A DNA stretch of 17,789 bases from contig CABUDJ010000041.1 of the NCBI GenBank assembly GCA_902490325.1, forward strand, positions 1 to 17,789, given 5' to 3'. The notes beneath the pieces are model-generated. The model worked only from the letters and a program-made list of their open reading frames with translations, was not told where the DNA came from and did not search any database. This document shows, in pieces, positions 15,242 through 17,789 of the stretch. The translations under genes were made by a program, and so were the position numbers. Numbering within the stretch: position 1 is the first letter of the stretch; each line of letters begins with the position of its first letter. This stretch comes from an uncultured Collinsella sp. Its GTDB lineage: Bacteria; Actinomycetota; Coriobacteriia; Coriobacteriales; Coriobacteriaceae.

Positions 15242-15526
15242 CTACCCCTCGTCGCCGGCGTCGTACACGATATCGAGGCCACAAACAGGGCATTTCTCCG
15301 GATACACCGGCATATGAACGCCTGTCCGTTTTCTCACTTCGTCGCTGAGTCTGTCGCGCGCATCGATAAACCGAATGTCGAGACACGGTATTTGCGAGCC
15401 GCAGCAAGGGCAGGTGACGACAAACGGCCCGCAATCAACCTCTACGCTCGGAAACATATTGTTGTCGATAAGGGCACACGGCAGTTTTCCGTACTTCCCC
15501 ATCGCAATATCGCCTCGCCAGCTCAT
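15242..15526 (-). CDS. small zinc-ribbon protein of unknown function
   Basis: 94 residues, soluble, no signal peptide. Two CxxC pairs, CPCC (Cys39/Cys42) and CPVC (Cys79/Cys82), make a likely zinc ribbon; both are followed by Gly, giving the CxxCG knuckle form. The C-terminus is acidic (DAGDEG). ATG 15526 is chosen because GGGGAG lies five bases upstream, while the longer frame to 15598 has no such site. It follows the HNH gene on the same strand after 122 bases. I do not recognise a named family. Confidence 0.65.
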   Translation of the reverse strand: MSWRGDIAMGKYGKLPCALIDNNMFPSVEVDCGPFVVTCPCCGSQIPCLDIRFIDARDRLSDEVRKRTGVHMPVYPEKCPVCGLDIVYDAGDEG

Positions 15527-15648
15527 ACACGCTCCCCTCTCGCTATACAAAACAGGAAGAGCATGCACCAGCAGGCGTGCGCGAGATTGCATCGCCACGC
15601 GATCCGATCAAACAACACGATCGTAAAAGACCGCCAAAGCCAAATACG

Positions 15649-16731
15649 CTAATACGGCAGAAGCCCCGCCTTTTCATGCTTCTTTTCCGAGCGATCGAAC
15701 TCAATGCGATGGGCCTCAAGAAACACCGTATTGGGTCGCCACTGACGCTCATTCGGCTGCCTTAGCGTCGCACCCGCAAAGGAAACGTAGTCGGTCTTAT
15801 CCAGCAGGTACGATCCGCACAGCCGATATTCGCCGCAAACAGGCTCAAACGAAATCAGGTGAGCATCAAATAGGGAATGAAGATCGCGCCGAAGCAGAAT
15901 GCCGTTGCTGGCAACCTGCGATTTGGGTCCCGAGTAATTCTCGATATGTGCAGCCTCCAGAGCTTCGCTGACGCCGCAGTCCGACACCGCGCAACGGCCG
16001 TCATAGGCGGCAACGAGCTGCTTGCGGAACCATTGCTGCCCCAATCGCTCGCGCCTTAACGCATAGCGGACCTTTTCGTCGTCGGTCGCACCCTGTCCGG
16101 CAAACTCAATATCGACGGGTATGTGCTTCAGATAACTCATGTCGGGCGCAAAACGAGGGTCCGGTCCGCCTTTATGAACAGGACCGTGCAGAACAAACCA
16201 TCCGTTTTCGGGCTCGAACCGCTCAACAAACGCAAGGCCGAGCACCTTATAGCCCACCTCGGTTGCAAATATGACTCCGACCGGGACGCCACATTCCATG
16301 CAGTTGAGCATTTTACGGTTGTAATTCTGATCTCGAAAACCAACGGTACCCGGCGCTTGAACCGAGTACTTAATGACCCACGTACCATCGTCCAAATAAA
16401 GCGGAGGCACATCAGTGTAGAAGCTCTTTTTAGAGTTATGGACCGAAAGCGCAAAGATCTTATTGGGATCTTGCTTCACCCGATCCTGGCCCGGCCAGAA
16501 GATCCCTGAATCCCGCGTTACGGGAAAGAAATCCGAGCCAATTCTCAAACGATACTGATACTGAGGGCTATCTTCCTTGGTGTGATGCGGAAGGCTGGTC
16601 CAAACGCCGCCGCGCTGCTCCTCACCCAGAAACCACTCCCATGCCTCAACGTATTCGGAAGGCACGAGACTGCAGGCGCGGTCATAGCTTGGTCCATCCA
16701 TCAACGGAACAGCAAGGTCAATGTCGTTCAT
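15649..16731 (-). CDS. HNH endonuclease, modification-dependent restriction type
   Basis: 360 residues. The C-terminal HNH nuclease shows CAVSDC, LEAAHIENYSG, NGILLRRDLHSLFD, giving His262, Asn276 and His285 as the H-N-H residues. The preceding RRERLGQQWFRKQLVAAYDGRC is the usual lead-in of this group. The N-terminal region (about 95-195; FYTDVPPLYLDDGTWVIKYS, QNYNRKMLNCMECGVPVGVIFA, YKVLGLAFVERF) resembles the PUA/SRA-like domain that precedes HNH in putative modification-dependent (type IV) restriction enzymes. It would act on DNA in the cytoplasm; which modified base, if any, is unknown. Starts: ATG 16731 with AGGTG about seven bases upstream, or GTG 16740. The base composition looks less GC-rich than its neighbours, suggesting transfer. 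No methylase is nearby. Confidence 0.8.
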   Translation of the reverse strand: MNDIDLAVPLMDGPSYDRACSLVPSEYVEAWEWFLGEEQRGGVWTSLPHHTKEDSPQYQYRLRIGSDFFPVTRDSGIFWPGQDRVKQDPNKIFALSVHNSKKSFYTDVPPLYLDDGTWVIKYSVQAPGTVGFRDQNYNRKMLNCMECGVPVGVIFATEVGYKVLGLAFVERFEPENGWFVLHGPVHKGGPDPRFAPDMSYLKHIPVDIEFAGQGATDDEKVRYALRRERLGQQWFRKQLVAAYDGRCAVSDCGVSEALEAAHIENYSGPKSQVASNGILLRRDLHSLFDAHLISFEPVCGEYRLCGSYLLDKTDYVSFAGATLRQPNERQWRPNTVFLEAHRIEFDRSEKKHEKAGLLPY

Positions 16732-16857
16732 CGCCAGCACCTACAACCATACGAACGCGAGTCATGCCCCTCAATAATATGGCCGAGAGTCAATTATTAC
16801 GAGATCTCATTCCGCGATCGGCGCATCGTTGATGCTCTCGGTTTGCCGCTGGCGCGC

Positions 16858-16888
16858 TTGTACCCCGCTGCCCACTCCCCTGTATACT
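16858..16888 (+). promoter_or_regulatory. possible promoter of the 163-residue unknown gene
   Basis: TTGTAC (16858-16863) and TATACT (16883-16888), separated by 19 bases, resemble -35 and -10 boxes. The start would be near 16895, giving a leader of about 50 bases before ATG 16946. The spacing is longer than ideal. Confidence 0.4.
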
Positions 16889-16945
16889 GATGTAGCACGT
16901 GTTTCATCCGGGCTTGTTGGGCCGGATTGTTCATGGGAGGGTCTT

Positions 16946-17437
16946 ATGGCTGCTTCGAATCCGCCTAAGGGGAGCGTTTCTTCTTCGTCCATCAAGCCGG
17001 TTACGCGCAAGGCCGTGCGTTGCCAGCGCGAGGTCGCTTGGCTTGTCACGCAGGCGGCGGGCAGGCTTGTGGCGACCACTCAGGACGTCAATGCGCCTAC
17101 GCCGAGCTTTGTGTTAGCGGCGGCGCTGGATTTTGTGCGCCAATTGGAGCTTGCCGCGCAGGATGCCAACGGCCACCTCGACTACCAGAACGTTATGGCG
17201 CCCGACCTGCAAAAGTTCTGTCACATGGCCAAGTTGCCTGCCGCGCCCAATGCGCTTTCGGACGCAGGCTACATGTTTACGCTTTCGGGCGCGGACCTTA
17301 TCCGCGACATCTATGCATACTGCAGCGAGCTCGCCGAGCGCCACGTCTTTGACGCGGCTGAAGTCAAACCGGGATATGTCATCAAGCTGGTTCTTAGGCT
17401 GTTCTTGATAGACGGGTTCGGGGCCATGCCGGCGTAA
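16946..17437 (+). CDS. hypothetical protein, family not recognised
   Basis: 163 residues. A Ser/Lys-rich, probably disordered start (about 1-25) is followed by a mostly helical body: AVRCQREVAWLVTQAAGRLVATTQDVN, PSFVLAAALDFVRQLELAAQ, then a histone-fold-like or regulatory-looking pattern without clear motif (DLIRDIYAYCSELAERHVFDAAEVKPGYVIKLVLRLFLIDGFGAMPA). No membrane segment, signal peptide or metal motif is seen. ATG 16946 is chosen because GGGAGG lies five bases upstream; the frame stays open to 16829 but crosses the likely promoter. It is divergent from the HNH gene across 214 bases. Codon use looks like the core genome. Confidence 0.7.
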   Translation: MAASNPPKGSVSSSSIKPVTRKAVRCQREVAWLVTQAAGRLVATTQDVNAPTPSFVLAAALDFVRQLELAAQDANGHLDYQNVMAPDLQKFCHMAKLPAAPNALSDAGYMFTLSGADLIRDIYAYCSELAERHVFDAAEVKPGYVIKLVLRLFLIDGFGAMPA

Positions 17438-17537
17438 GCCGAGTCTTTAGCATCACCGTCGACTGGGCAACAACCGCTTTACCTTAATGAACGCCAATCG
17501 AGGGTCGATTATTGGGTCGCCTCGTCCACTAACGCAT

Positions 17538-17789
17538 CTATCCCACGCGCTCCGACAGTCGATACTTGCGGTTGCGGCTCGTCACCGGCGCCGTGGGCTC
17601 AAGCTCGCCTTGAGCAATGAGCGCGTTGACGCGCGACCTAACCTGGGAAATTGTGAGCCCTGTGTGCTCTGCCAGCTCGCGCGTCCCCAGCTCGCCGTAG
17701 TGTTTGAGTGCCGTCACAATTAAGCCCCCGCCATGATCGACCGGCTCGATCTTTGAACGGACGCTTGTGAAGCTCATGTCGATTGTCCC
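17538..17789 (-). CDS. C-terminal end of a winged-helix DNA-binding protein (partial)
   Basis: About 83 residues are visible, with an open frame to the window edge. The segment LGTRELAEHTGLTISQVRSRVNALIAQGELEPTAP is a winged helix-turn-helix, with the recognition helix around TISQVRSRVNAL, and NRKYRLS as the wing strand. An ATG at 17777 is the only start in view and lacks a convincing ribosome binding site; the four codons before it are open. I read it as the end of a longer protein, for example an AlbA_2-type regulator or ATP-binding protein with a C-terminal winged helix, but a small stand-alone regulator is possible. It converges with the gene at 16946-17437. Confidence 0.6.
   Translation of the reverse strand, partial: GTIDMSFTSVRSKIEPVDHGGGLIVTALKHYGELGTRELAEHTGLTISQVRSRVNALIAQGELEPTAPVTSRNRKYRLSERVG

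Noticed and set aside
17496..17510. Small inverted repeat AATCGA-GGG-TCGATT between the converging genes at the right end
   Set aside because: The stem is only six base pairs, AT-containing, and has no T tract on either strand; too weak to call a terminator.
1..17789. CRISPR array, insertion sequence or transposase
   Set aside because: No regularly spaced direct repeats, no transposase or recombinase motif and no terminal repeats flanking a gene were found.

Overview
The window looks like a piece of a high-GC actinobacterial chromosome from the Coriobacteriia, most likely Collinsella or a close relative. This rests on gene content, codon choice and gene style (high-GC coding, a phenylalanine T-box ahead of pheST, a DUF4012 membrane protein next to glmM). 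It is a reading by eye and no database was searched.

Layout. Positions 1-2970 hold a minus-strand nickel (or cobalt) ECF transporter operon, nikMN-nikQ-nikO, preceded by a perfect 28-bp inverted repeat that looks like a NikR operator. A GC-rich terminator follows it, and a possible gene start runs off the left edge. Positions 2987-7190 hold the minus-strand pheS-pheT operon for phenylalanyl-tRNA synthetase. It has a T-box leader and a large imperfect palindrome between the two genes. Positions 7332-8906 encode an M32 metallocarboxypeptidase on the plus strand. It converges on glmM (minus, 9004-10335) across a shared bidirectional terminator. Upstream of glmM lies a large DUF4012 membrane protein (10419-12731), separated from it by a terminator-like hairpin that almost touches the glmM ribosome binding site. 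Then come a DMT/EamA-type exporter (12881-13858, minus) and a tRNA-Val(GAC) with a good promoter and terminator (14090-14268).

The right end (14500-17789) is more accessory: a DUF5710 plus zinc-ribbon protein, a tiny zinc-ribbon protein, an HNH nuclease resembling modification-dependent restriction enzymes, an unrecognised 163-residue protein, and the C-terminal end of a winged-helix protein leaving the right edge.

How the genes work together: the left block imports nickel under likely metal-responsive repression; pheST charges tRNA-Phe under control of uncharged tRNA-Phe; glmM feeds amino-sugar precursors to the cell wall. No complete new multi-gene system is obvious. The two most unusual signals are (1) a perfect 29-bp inverted repeat inside the EamA transporter gene, whose second copy appears to replace part of the normal TM7-TM8 region and which could also support inversion of the 231 bp between the arms, and (2) the ~107-bp palindrome between pheS and pheT, which contains the pheS stop codon.
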